Positions 54,600 to 63,014 of a DNA stretch of 64,000 bases are shown here, piece by piece; position 1 is the stretch's first letter; each line of letters opens with the position of its first letter. Source of the stretch: Actinacidiphila alni (GTDB taxonomy: Bacteria > Actinomycetota > Actinomycetes > Streptomycetales > Streptomycetaceae); NCBI RefSeq assembly GCF_900112845.1, contig NZ_FONG01000009.1, positions 124,001-188,000 of the forward strand. Direction: 5' to 3'. The translations under genes and the position numbers were made by a program. The notes under the pieces are model-generated. The model was not told where the DNA came from and ran no database searches. It saw nothing but the letters and a program-made list of their open reading frames with translations.

Positions 54600-55502
54600 A
54601 TGATCCAAGGACCCTTTTCCCAAGACGATGCCAAAGAACCCCGAGTCCTGGGAGACCCCCGAGCGCTCGCCGGGGCCGCGCAGACGGATGCGGAAGCGGA
54701 GGCGACCCGGCGCAGGGCGGGCGCCGCGGAGAGCAGCAGGGCCAATCGCCGCTGGTGGGACCGGAACGCGGACGACTACCAGCTGGAGCACGGCGACTTC
54801 CTGGGTGACGCCCGTTTCGTCTGGGGGCCCGAGGGCCTGGACGAGGTGGAGGCCGGGCTGCTCGGCCCGGTGGCGGGTCTGAAGGACAAGGACGTGCTGG
54901 AGATCGGCGCGGGCGCCGCGCAGTGCTCGCGCTGGCTGGCCGCCCAGGGCGCCCGGCCGGTCGCGCTCGACCTGTCCTTCCGGCAGCTCCAGCACGCGCG
55001 CCGGATCGACCAGGACGGGGAGACGGGCGCCGGTCTCGTCCCGCTCGTCCAGGCCGACGCGGGCGCGCTGCCTTTCGCCGACGCCTCCTTCGACCTGGCC
55101 TGCTCGGCGTACGGCGCGCTCCCCTTCATCGCGGACACCGCGCGGGTGCAGCGCGAGGTGCGGCGGGTGCTGCGGCCCGGCGGGCGCTGGGTCTTCTCGG
55201 TCACGCACCCGGTGCGCTGGGCGTTCCCCGACGAGCCGGGGCCCGAGGGCCTGACCGCCGTCGCCTCCTACTTCGACCGCACCCCGTACGTGGAGCAGGA
55301 CGACCGCGGCCTGGCCGTCTACGTCGAGCACCACCGCACGCTGGGCGACCGGGTCCGTGAGATCGCCGCGGCCGGCCTGCGGCTCGTCGATCTGGTGGAG
55401 CCCGAGTGGCCGCGCTGGAACGACCAGGACTGGGGCGGCTGGTCCCCGCTGCGCGGCCGTCTGCTGCCGGGCACCGCGATCTTCGTCTGCGCGGCGGAGT
55501 GA
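54600..55502 (+). CDS. Class I SAM-dependent methyltransferase
   Basis: A 300-aa methyltransferase. The SAM site is KDVLEIGAGAAQCSRWLAAQGARPVALDLS (motif I and acidic end of strand 2), then QADAGALPFADASFDLACSAYGALPF (motifs II/III) and RVLRPGGRWVFSVTHP. This is the Methyltransf_11 type with the UbiE/small-molecule layout; the substrate is unknown. The N-terminal 45 residues are polar and variable. Its stop codon overlaps the hrpB GTG by four bases, suggesting coupled translation. ATG 54600 is the first start; later ones are possible. Confidence 0.88.
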   Translation: MIQGPFSQDDAKEPRVLGDPRALAGAAQTDAEAEATRRRAGAAESSRANRRWWDRNADDYQLEHGDFLGDARFVWGPEGLDEVEAGLLGPVAGLKDKDVLEIGAGAAQCSRWLAAQGARPVALDLSFRQLQHARRIDQDGETGAGLVPLVQADAGALPFADASFDLACSAYGALPFIADTARVQREVRRVLRPGGRWVFSVTHPVRWAFPDEPGPEGLTAVASYFDRTPYVEQDDRGLAVYVEHHRTLGDRVREIAAAGLRLVDLVEPEWPRWNDQDWGGWSPLRGRLLPGTAIFVCAAE

Positions 55503-58375
55503 CCGCGGGCGGCGATTCCGCGACCGGCACGGGCAACGGCAACGGCACCAGTCCCGGCCCCGGCCCCGTCATCGGCGACAACCCCGGCATCGGTATCGAT
55601 ATCGGCATCGGCGGCGCGGTCCGGCCCGAGGGGCGTGCGCTGCCGGTCGCCGCGGCCGTGCCCGGCCTGCTGGCGGCGCTGCGCTCGCGGGGCTGCGCCG
55701 TACTGGCCGCGCCGCCCGGCACCGGCAAGACGACGCTGGTGCCGCTGCTGCTCGCCGACGCCCTGGGCGGCCGGGTGCTGGTGGCCGAACCGCGCCGGAT
55801 GGCCGCGCGGGCCGCGGCCCGGCGGATGGCCTGGCTGCTCGGCGAGCGGGTCGGCGGGACGGTCGGCTTCACCGTACGCGGCGAGCGCCGGGTCTCCGCC
55901 CGTACGGCGGTCGAGGTGGTCACCACCGGTGTGCTGCTGCAACGGCTCCAGCGCGACCAGGAGCTGCCCGGGGTGAGCACGGTGATCCTCGACGAGTGCC
56001 ACGAACGGCATCTGGACGCGGACACCTCGATGGCGTTCCTGCTGGACGTACGGACCCTGCTGCGGCCAGAGCTGCGGCTGGTGGCGGCGTCCGCGACCAC
56101 CGACACCGGGGCCTGGGCGGCGCTGCTGGGCGGGGCCGACGGTCCGCCCGCGCCGGTGGTCGAGACCAGCGGGGTGCTGCACCCGGTGGCCGTGGAGTGG
56201 GCGCCGCCGCCAGGCCCGGTCCGGTCGCCGCACACCGGCCGCGGGGTGGACCGGGCGCTGCTCGACCATGTGGCGGCGGTGGTACGGCGGGCGCTGCGGG
56301 AACGCGACGGGGACGTGCTGTGCTTCCTGCCCGGCGTCGGGGAGATCGCCCGGGTCGCCGGGCAGCTCGGGGACATCGGAGACATCGGAGACATCGAGGT
56401 GCTGCAACTGCACGGCCGGGCGCCCGCCGCCGTACAGGACGCGGCGCTGACGCCGGGCTGGCGGCGGCGGGTGCTGCTGGCGACGTCGGTGGCCGAGTCC
56501 AGCCTGACCGTGCCGGGAGTGCGGGTCGTGGTGGACAGCGGTCTGGCCCGCGAGCCGCGCATGGACCACGCGCGCGGGCTCGGCGCGCTCGTCACCGTAC
56601 GGGTGTCACGGGCGGCGGCCGACCAGCGCGCGGGGCGCGCCGGGCGCGAGGGCCCGGGCACCGTCTACCGCTGCTGGCCGCAGGCCGAGGACGCCCGCAG
56701 GCCGCGCCGGCCCTCCCCCGAGATCACGCTCGCCGACCTCACCGCCTTCGCGTTGCAGGCCGCGTGCTGGGGCGACCCGGACGCCTCCGACCTGGCGCTG
56801 CTCGACCCGCCACCGCCCGGCGCCCTCGCGGCGGCCCGCGACACCCTGCGCGGCCTCGGCGCGGTCGACGCGGCGGGCCGCGCCCTGGACCGGGGCCGCC
56901 GGCTGGCCAGGATCGGCCTGCACCCGCGCCTGGCCCGCGCCCTCCTCGACGCCGCGCCCGTCCTCGGACCGCGCCGCGCCGCCGAGGTCACCGCCCTGCT
57001 CAGCGAGGAACTCCCCCACTCCTACGGCCCCGACCTCACCGCCGCCTGGCGCACCGCCCGGCACGCCGCCGACCCGTACGCCGCCCGCTGGCGCGCCGAG
57101 GCGGAGCGGCTGCGCGCCACGGTGACGGAAGAGGCTGCCACCGGCGACGTGGACGCCCGGAGCGGGCCGGTGGTGCCGACCACGACGGCGCCGGACGCGC
57201 GGTCCCGGACGACGGCTGAACCGCCTGCGGCCGGCAGCCGGACGGCGACGGACGCGCCGGCCGGCACCGATCGGGCCGCGGCCGACCGTGGCACAGCGCC
57301 AGGCGCGCGGCCCGGCACCGAACCGCCTGGGGCCGAAGACGAAAAGATCCGCACCGCCGCGCGGCGCGTCGCCGAGGTCCCGGCCGCAAGCGGCCGCGGC
57401 GCGCTCTCCGACGATGCCGCCGCGGGGCTCGTGGTCGCGCTGGCGTTTCCCGAGCGGGTGGCGCGGCGGCGCGGGGGCGATCTGTACGCGATGGCGTCCG
57501 GGACCGGCGCGGAGGTGACCGGCGGGGTCGGCGGGGCCGAGTGGATCGTGGTGGCCGTCGCGGACCGGGCCGCCGGGCGGGCCGAGGCCCGGGTGCGGCT
57601 GGCGGCGGTGATCGACGAGGACATCGCACGGACGGCCGCGGCCGGCCTGCTGGAGACGTACGAGGAGGTGCGCTGGCGGGACGGGGACGTGGTGGCGCGC
57701 CGGGTGGAGCGGCTGGGCGCCCTGGAGTTGTCGGCGGTGCCGTTGCGCTCGCCCGACCCCGAGGCGGTGCGGGCCGCGCTGCTGGACGGGCTGCGCCGCG
57801 AGGGCACCGGGCTGCTGCACTGGTCGCGGGAGGCCCGGGAGGTACGGGACCGGATGGCGTTCGTGCACCGGCGGCTCGGCGGCGACTGGCCGGACGTCTC
57901 GGAGGAGGCGCTGCTGGAGCGGGCCGAGGAGTGGCTGGGGCCCGAGCTGGCGCGGGCCCGGCGGCGGGCCGACCTGGAGCGCGTGTCCGCGGGCGCCGCG
58001 CTGCCCCGGCTGCTGCCGTGGGCGACGGGCGCGGCGGGCCGCTTCGGCGAACTGGCCCCGGAGCGCATCCAGGTGCCCAGCGGCTCCCGGATCCGCGTCG
58101 ACTACAGCGGCGAGCAACCCGTACTGGCCGTGAAGCTCCAGGAGTTGTTCGGGCTGTCGGCGACGCCCGAGATCGCCGGGACGCCCGTCCTGGTGCATCT
58201 GCTGTCGCCGGCGGGGCGCCCGGCCGCGGTGACCGCGGACCTGGCGTCGTTCTGGCGCGACGGCTACCGCGCGGTCCGCGCCGAGTTGCGCGGGCGCTAC
58301 CCGCGGCACCCGTGGCCCGAGGACCCGGCGACCGCCGTACCGACCAGGCGCACCAACAACAGCCGCCGCGCGTAA
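55499..58375 (+). CDS. hrpB: ATP-dependent helicase HrpB (DEAH-type)
   Basis: A 958-aa superfamily-2 helicase of unknown cellular target. Walker A is LAAPPGTGKTTLVP; motif II is DECHERH; SATTDT follows; motif VI is QRAGRAGREGPGTVYRCW. The HrpB C-terminal domain includes GVRVEW-like PVAVEW and the late VPSGSRIRVDYSGEQPVLAVKLQELFG. The protein is longer than typical HrpB. There is a Gly/Asn/Ile-rich N-terminal extension of about 40 residues and an Ala/Pro/Thr/Arg insert of about 90 residues near 540-630. The GTG start overlaps the methyltransferase stop. Confidence 0.92.
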   Translation: MTAGGDSATGTGNGNGTSPGPGPVIGDNPGIGIDIGIGGAVRPEGRALPVAAAVPGLLAALRSRGCAVLAAPPGTGKTTLVPLLLADALGGRVLVAEPRRMAARAAARRMAWLLGERVGGTVGFTVRGERRVSARTAVEVVTTGVLLQRLQRDQELPGVSTVILDECHERHLDADTSMAFLLDVRTLLRPELRLVAASATTDTGAWAALLGGADGPPAPVVETSGVLHPVAVEWAPPPGPVRSPHTGRGVDRALLDHVAAVVRRALRERDGDVLCFLPGVGEIARVAGQLGDIGDIGDIEVLQLHGRAPAAVQDAALTPGWRRRVLLATSVAESSLTVPGVRVVVDSGLAREPRMDHARGLGALVTVRVSRAAADQRAGRAGREGPGTVYRCWPQAEDARRPRRPSPEITLADLTAFALQAACWGDPDASDLALLDPPPPGALAAARDTLRGLGAVDAAGRALDRGRRLARIGLHPRLARALLDAAPVLGPRRAAEVTALLSEELPHSYGPDLTAAWRTARHAADPYAARWRAEAERLRATVTEEAATGDVDARSGPVVPTTTAPDARSRTTAEPPAAGSRTATDAPAGTDRAAADRGTAPGARPGTEPPGAEDEKIRTAARRVAEVPAASGRGALSDDAAAGLVVALAFPERVARRRGGDLYAMASGTGAEVTGGVGGAEWIVVAVADRAAGRAEARVRLAAVIDEDIARTAAAGLLETYEEVRWRDGDVVARRVERLGALELSAVPLRSPDPEAVRAALLDGLRREGTGLLHWSREAREVRDRMAFVHRRLGGDWPDVSEEALLERAEEWLGPELARARRRADLERVSAGAALPRLLPWATGAAGRFGELAPERIQVPSGSRIRVDYSGEQPVLAVKLQELFGLSATPEIAGTPVLVHLLSPAGRPAAVTADLASFWRDGYRAVRAELRGRYPRHPWPEDPATAVPTRRTNNSRRA
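56372..56398 (+). repeat. Three in-frame 9-bp repeats inside hrpB
   Basis: GACATCGGA is repeated at 56372, 56381 and (last base changed) 56390, coding for GDIGDIGDI. It marks a small tandem expansion in a loop after helicase motif IV. Confidence 0.7.
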
Positions 58376-58414
58376 GGCCGTTCGCGGCGCGTACGACGGC
58401 TACGGAGCCGTGGC

Positions 58415-58499
58415 GACCGCCGCGGGTGCGGACGCGGGGACGCCCGGTCCCGCCAAGTCGACCCCCTCCGCCGGTGACCGCCGCGGGTGCGGACGCGGG
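58415..58499. repeat. 24-bp direct repeat at the hrpB / transglycosylase junction
   Basis: GACCGCCGCGGGTGCGGACG continuing CGGG is found exactly at 58415-58438 and 58476-58499, 61 bases apart. The second copy abuts the stop codon of the lytic transglycosylase gene. Each copy neighbours a similar short C-terminal coding end, suggesting a local duplication. Confidence 0.65.
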
Positions 58500-59813
58500 C
58501 TACGGCGCCGCGGTGACCGCCTCGCCGGTGGCCGCGCTGCCGGTCGGCTCGGCGCTCGGGGTGCTGCCGTCGCCGGAGGCCGACGGGGAGTCCGAGGGCG
58601 TCGGGGTGTCCGTGGCGCACGGGTCGGGCGTGCCGGTGGGGCTGTCGGTGGGCGTCGGGGTGTCCGTCGCCGTCGGGCTGGGGCTCGCGCTGTCGGACGG
58701 CGTCGGCGTGGGGCTGTCCGTCGGGCAGCCGGGTGTCGTGGGCGGGTCCGTGGGGTCGGTCGGCGTGCCGGTGGTCGGCGGTGTCGTGGGGGTGCCGGTG
58801 GTCGGCGGATTCTTGCTCGGGCTCGTCGACGGCTCGCCTGCGGTCGGCGGGACGACGGAACCGCCGACATGGGTCGGGCTCGGCGAACCGGACGGGGACG
58901 GCGACGGCTGACCGCCCGGGGTGGTGGGCGCGGACGGACTGGTCGACGGCTTCGGGGTGTTGGCGTACGGCGGGGTGCCGCCGGCCGGCGTACCGGACCG
59001 GTCGGGCACGGTCACCGCGTCACCGCTGCGGAAGTGCTCGTACCAGGCCCTCACCAGATCGAGGTACGCCTGCGAGTGGTTGTAGCCGAGGATCGCCCGG
59101 TCCATGTCGGCGGGCACGGCCAGATCGCGGCCGTCGGCGCACAGGTAGTGGGCGGCGGCCAGCGCGGCGTCGTACACATTGTTGGGGTTGCGCACCCCGT
59201 CGCCGTTGCCGTCGGCGCCCCAGTTCTGCCACGTCGAGGGGATGAACTGCATCGGGCCCACGGCCCGGTCGTGCGTCGCGTCGCCGTCGTACGCGCCGCC
59301 GTCGGTGTCGCCGATGTTCGCGAAGCCGTTGCCGTCGAGCACCGGGCCGAGGATCGGGGTGTACGTCGTGCCGTTGGCGTCCACCGCGCCGCCGCGGGCC
59401 TGGCCGGACTCCACCTGGCCGATGGCGGCGAGCAGTTGCCACGGCAGGTGGCAGCCGGGGTTGCTCGCGGCGACGCTGGCCTCGGCCCGCTTGTACGCGT
59501 CCAGCACGGTCGCGGGCAGGCTCGGGCCGCCGGGGCCGATCGGGGTGACACCGACCGGGGCGCCGGGGGTGGGCGATGCGACGGGTCCTGTCGGGGTGTT
59601 CAGCGGCGGCATGTCGGTGATGTACGGCGAGCCGCCGTCGATCTGCGGGCCGGACGGCGGGGTCGCGGAGTTCGCGGCGTGCTGGGGGGCGGCGTGCGCC
59701 ACCGGGAGGAGTCCCGGGGCCTGCGAGGCGCCGAGCGCCGCCATCGCCGCGGCGGCCACCGCCGTACCCGCCGCTCCTCTGCGTAGCCTCCGGCCGTACC
59801 GCCGCGCTGACAT
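58500..59813 (-). CDS. Secreted lytic murein transglycosylase (SLT/MltB-like) with Pro/Thr/Ser tail
   Basis: A 437-aa exported muralytic enzyme. A basic N-terminus with hydrophobic core ends around residue 40 (AHA). The catalytic domain spans about 90-280: PWQLLAAIGQVESGQARGGAVDANG (general acid Glu in QVESG), HDRAVGPMQFIPSTWQNWGAD and NNVYDAALAAAHYLCADG. The last 140 residues are almost entirely Pro/Thr/Ser/Asp/Gly, probably a flexible cell-wall-spanning tail. It cuts peptidoglycan to anhydro-muropeptides. ATG 59813 has GGGGAGGTCCG nine bases upstream; the open frame reaches 59996 without family similarity. Confidence 0.9.
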   Translation of the reverse strand: MSARRYGRRLRRGAAGTAVAAAAMAALGASQAPGLLPVAHAAPQHAANSATPPSGPQIDGGSPYITDMPPLNTPTGPVASPTPGAPVGVTPIGPGGPSLPATVLDAYKRAEASVAASNPGCHLPWQLLAAIGQVESGQARGGAVDANGTTYTPILGPVLDGNGFANIGDTDGGAYDGDATHDRAVGPMQFIPSTWQNWGADGNGDGVRNPNNVYDAALAAAHYLCADGRDLAVPADMDRAILGYNHSQAYLDLVRAWYEHFRSGDAVTVPDRSGTPAGGTPPYANTPKPSTSPSAPTTPGGQPSPSPSGSPSPTHVGGSVVPPTAGEPSTSPSKNPPTTGTPTTPPTTGTPTDPTDPPTTPGCPTDSPTPTPSDSASPSPTATDTPTPTDSPTGTPDPCATDTPTPSDSPSASGDGSTPSAEPTGSAATGEAVTAAP

Positions 59814-60014
59814 ATCGCGGACCTCCCCAGGTGCGAGACCGGCGCGGACCCCGCGCCGCAACTCGACCGACCCTACGGCAACTTCAGCCCCCGGACCACA
59901 GTCCGTCAGGGACGCGATCCACCATAAATACCGGCAATACGGCAACGCCGGCGCCCCCTCGGCGGACCTTTCACCAAGGGGTCGCGACTCGTTCACACAG
60001 CCCGTTCACAGACT

Positions 60015-60044
60015 CGCGCGGGCCCGCAGGGCGCCGCCCGCGCG
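60015..60044 (-). terminator. Possible polA terminator
   Basis: Nine-base perfect GC arms (60015-60023 with 60036-60044) and a twelve-base loop, just after the polA stop codon. No T tract. Confidence 0.4.
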
Positions 60045-60057
60045 ACCGCGGACCGGC

Positions 60058-62778
60058 TCAGTGCGCCGCCGACTCCCAGTCGGCGCCGTCACCCACCGAC
60101 ACATCCAGCGCCGCCCGCAGCGGATACGCGCCGGCCATCTCGCGGCGCACCAGCTCCTCGACCTTCGCCCGCTCGCCCGGTGCGACCTCCAGCACGATTT
60201 CGTCGTGCACCTGGAGCAGCATCCGCGACGCCAGCTTCTCGTCCGTGAGCGCCTGGTCGACCTTGAGCATCGCGATCTTCACGATGTCGGCGGCCGAGCC
60301 CTGGATCGGCGCGTTGAGCGCCATCCGCTCGGCCATCTCACGGCGCTGCCGATTGTCGCTGTTGAGATCCGGCAGATAGCGGCGGCGGCCCAGCAGCGTC
60401 TCGGTGTAACCGGTGACCCTGGCCTCCTCCACCACCCGGTGGAGATAGTCCCGCACCCCGCCGAACCGCTCGAAGTACGTCTCCATCAGCCCACGCGCCT
60501 CGACCGCCTCGATGTTCAGCTGCTGCGACAGACCGAACGCGGACAGCCCGTACGCCAGGCCGTACGACATCGCCTTGATCTTGCGGCGCATCTCCGCGTC
60601 CACCGCGTCCCGCTCCACACCGAACACCTGCGAGCCGACCGTGGTGTGCAGGTCCTCGCCGGAGGCGAAGGCCGCGATCAGCCCCTCGTCCTGCGACAGG
60701 TGCGCCATCACCCGCAGTTCGATCTGGCTGTAGTCGGCCGTCAGCAGCGACTCGTACCCCTCGCCGACGACGAAACCGCGGCGGATCGCCCGGCCCTCGT
60801 CGGTGCGGACCGGCACATTCTGCAGATTGGGGTCGGTGGACGACAGCCGGCCGGTGGCCGCCACCGTCTGGCTGAAGGTGGTGTGGATCCGCCCGTCCGG
60901 GGCGATCGTCTTGACCAGGCCCTCGACGGTGACCCGCAGCTTGGCCTGCTCGCGGTGGCGCAGCATGATCACCGGCAGCTCGTGCTCGGTCTGCGCGGCC
61001 AGCCACGCCAGCGCGTCGGCGTCCGTGGTGTACCCCGTCTTCGTCTTCTTCGTCTTCGGCAGGCCCAGCTCGCCGAAGAGCACCTCCTGGAGCTGCTTGG
61101 GCGAACCGAGGTTGAACTCGTGGCCCACCGAGGCGTGCGCCTCGGTCACCGCGTGCTGCACGGCCGCCGCGAACTGCTGCTCCAGGCCCTCCAGATGGGG
61201 CCGGTCGGCGGCGATCCCGGCCCGTTCCATCCGCGCCAGCAGCGCGGAGGTGGGAAGTTCGACGTCGCGCAGCAGATCGGCGGCGCCGACCTCGGTCAGC
61301 CGCTCGCCGAACACCTCGGCCAGATCCAGCACCGTACGGGCCTGCACCATCAGCGCGTCGGCCGCCGCGGCGCCCTCGTCCTCGCCCTCCTCGCCGAACG
61401 CCAGCTGCCCGCCGGCCGCGTCGGCCGGCGCCAGCTCACGGCCCAGATACTCCACCGACAGCACGTCCAGCGCGAAGGAGCGGCGGCCCGGCTTGATCAG
61501 ATACGCGGCCAGCGCCGTGCACATCGTCACCCCGGCGACCGACCAGCCGTGCTCGGCGAAGACCCGCTCCACATTCTTCGCGTTGTGCAGGATCTTCGGC
61601 CGCGCCGGGTCGCCGATCCACGCCGCGAACGCCCGCTCGTCCGCCTCGTCCAGCTCCGCCGGGTCGAACCAGGCCGCGACCTCCGCCGACGCCAGCGCCA
61701 CCTGCGTCACGCTCCCGGCGCCCAGCGCCCAGGTGTCCACGCTCGCCAGGCCCAGCGGCGCCCCGCCGTGCTGCTCCAGCCACGCAGGCAGGTCGCCCGC
61801 GGCGAGCATCGTGCCCTCCACCGCGACACCCTCGGCGATCTGCGCCTCCTCCTGCTCCGCGCCCGGGTCGGCGGCGAACAGCCGCTCCCGGAAGTTGGAA
61901 TTGCGGAATTCCAGCACGTCCAGCACACCGAGCAGCGCGTCCCTGTCGTACGGCTCCCGGGCCAGGCCCTCGGGGCCGGACGGCAGCGCCACGTCCCGCA
62001 CCATCTCCGTCAGCCGCCGGTTGAGCTTGACCGCCTCCAGGTGGGCCCGCAGATTCTCGCCCGCCTTGCCCTTCACCTCGTCCACCCGCTCGACGAGGTC
62101 CGCGAACGAACCGAACTGCGTGATCCACTTCGCCGCGGTCTTCTCACCGACGCCCGGGATGCCCGGCAGGTTGTCCGACGGGTCGCCGCGCAGCGCCGCG
62201 AAGTCCGGATACTGCTGCGGCGTCAGCCCGTACTTCTCCTCGACCTTCGCCGGGGTGTAGCGCGTCAGCTCCGACACGCCCTTCGTCGGATACAGCACCG
62301 TCACGTTCTCCGTGACCAGCTGGAACGAGTCCCGGTCGCCGGTCACGATCAGCACCTCGTACCCCAGCGCCTCGGCCTGCGTCGCCAGCGTGGCGATCAC
62401 GTCGTCCGCCTCGAAGCCCTCCACCGCGAACCGGCTGACGCCCATCGCGTCCAGCAGCTCACCGATCAGCTCCACCTGACTGCGGAACTCGTCCGGCGTC
62501 TTGCTCCGGTTCGCTTTGTACTCGGGGAACTCGTCGAACCGCCACGTCTTGCGCGACACGTCGAACGCCACCGCCAGATGCGTCGGCCGCTCGTCACGCA
62601 GCGTGTTCGCCAGCATGGACGTGAACCCGTAGACGGCGTTCGTCGGCTGGCCCGTGGCGGTGTTGAAGTTCTCCACGGGCAGCGCGTAGAACGCCCGGTA
62701 CGCCAGCGAATGCCCGTCCAGCAGCAGCAGCCGGGGGCGGTCGGTCGTCGTCTTCGATGCGGATGCGTTGTCTGCCAC
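60058..62778 (-). CDS. polA: DNA polymerase I
   Basis: Repair and Okazaki-fragment polymerase, 906 aa. The N-terminal 5' nuclease domain is complete (LLLLDGHSLAYRAFYALP; VEGFEADDVIATLA; IVTGDRDSFQLV). The middle proofreading domain is degenerate: at Exo I only SVDTWAL remains, without the Asp-x-Glu pair, so 3'-5' exonuclease is probably absent. Polymerase motifs are intact: A, TADYSQIELRVMAHLS; B, RRKIKAMSYGLAYG; C, LLQVHDEIVLE. GTG 62778 has GGGAGGATCGGGGC upstream; the open frame to 62871 lacks similarity. Confidence 0.96.
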   Translation of the reverse strand: MADNASASKTTTDRPRLLLLDGHSLAYRAFYALPVENFNTATGQPTNAVYGFTSMLANTLRDERPTHLAVAFDVSRKTWRFDEFPEYKANRSKTPDEFRSQVELIGELLDAMGVSRFAVEGFEADDVIATLATQAEALGYEVLIVTGDRDSFQLVTENVTVLYPTKGVSELTRYTPAKVEEKYGLTPQQYPDFAALRGDPSDNLPGIPGVGEKTAAKWITQFGSFADLVERVDEVKGKAGENLRAHLEAVKLNRRLTEMVRDVALPSGPEGLAREPYDRDALLGVLDVLEFRNSNFRERLFAADPGAEQEEAQIAEGVAVEGTMLAAGDLPAWLEQHGGAPLGLASVDTWALGAGSVTQVALASAEVAAWFDPAELDEADERAFAAWIGDPARPKILHNAKNVERVFAEHGWSVAGVTMCTALAAYLIKPGRRSFALDVLSVEYLGRELAPADAAGGQLAFGEEGEDEGAAAADALMVQARTVLDLAEVFGERLTEVGAADLLRDVELPTSALLARMERAGIAADRPHLEGLEQQFAAAVQHAVTEAHASVGHEFNLGSPKQLQEVLFGELGLPKTKKTKTGYTTDADALAWLAAQTEHELPVIMLRHREQAKLRVTVEGLVKTIAPDGRIHTTFSQTVAATGRLSSTDPNLQNVPVRTDEGRAIRRGFVVGEGYESLLTADYSQIELRVMAHLSQDEGLIAAFASGEDLHTTVGSQVFGVERDAVDAEMRRKIKAMSYGLAYGLSAFGLSQQLNIEAVEARGLMETYFERFGGVRDYLHRVVEEARVTGYTETLLGRRRYLPDLNSDNRQRREMAERMALNAPIQGSAADIVKIAMLKVDQALTDEKLASRMLLQVHDEIVLEVAPGERAKVEELVRREMAGAYPLRAALDVSVGDGADWESAAH

Positions 62779-62784
62779 GCCCCG

Positions 62785-62807
62785 ATCCTCCCACGCGGGT
62801 ACGACAA
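62785..62807 (-). promoter_or_regulatory. Weak RecA-NDp-like element before polA
   Basis: TTGTCGTAC on the minus strand (62807-62799), eight bases, then GAGGAT (62790-62785). The nonamer is identical to that of ogt, but the -10 lacks the leading T and coincides with the Shine-Dalgarno. Confidence 0.25.
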
Positions 62808-62913
62808 CGCCCCGCCTCCGGCGCGGTACCGGCAACTCTGAACGCCCACCCGTCTGTAGCCATCGAGCCAAAAGGCGCGCCGGTGTCGAAAGAGACGATG
62901 AGCAGGGAGCGAT

Positions 62914-62943
62914 GGGGGCACCCCCGGACGGAGTCTGGGGGAG
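62914..62943. repeat. GC-rich palindromic intergenic element
   Basis: GGGGGCACCCCCGGACGGAG, then TCTGGGGGAG, contains two overlapping dyads (GGGGG-CA-CCCCC and CCCCCGGA...TCTGGGGG). Similar G/C-run elements are scattered between genes in streptomycetes as I recall. It lies between polA and the oxidoreductase gene. A 70-codon open frame crossing it is not considered real. Confidence 0.45.
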
Positions 62944-63014
62944 AGCGACCGTCGAAGAGGAACGTCGACACCGGGTCTAAGCGCCCGGAGGCGAGAGGGC
63001 GGAATAATAGGGGT

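Noticed and set aside
58400-58870. 156-codon Arg/Pro-rich frame beside the transglycosylase tail
   Set aside because: Shifted reading of the Pro/Thr/Ser tail; only its last few codons resemble a coding end, explained by the 24-bp duplication.
62768-62980. 70-codon open frame right of polA on the plus strand
   Set aside because: It begins inside the polA 5' end on the opposite strand, crosses a palindromic element, and has no family resemblance or Shine-Dalgarno.
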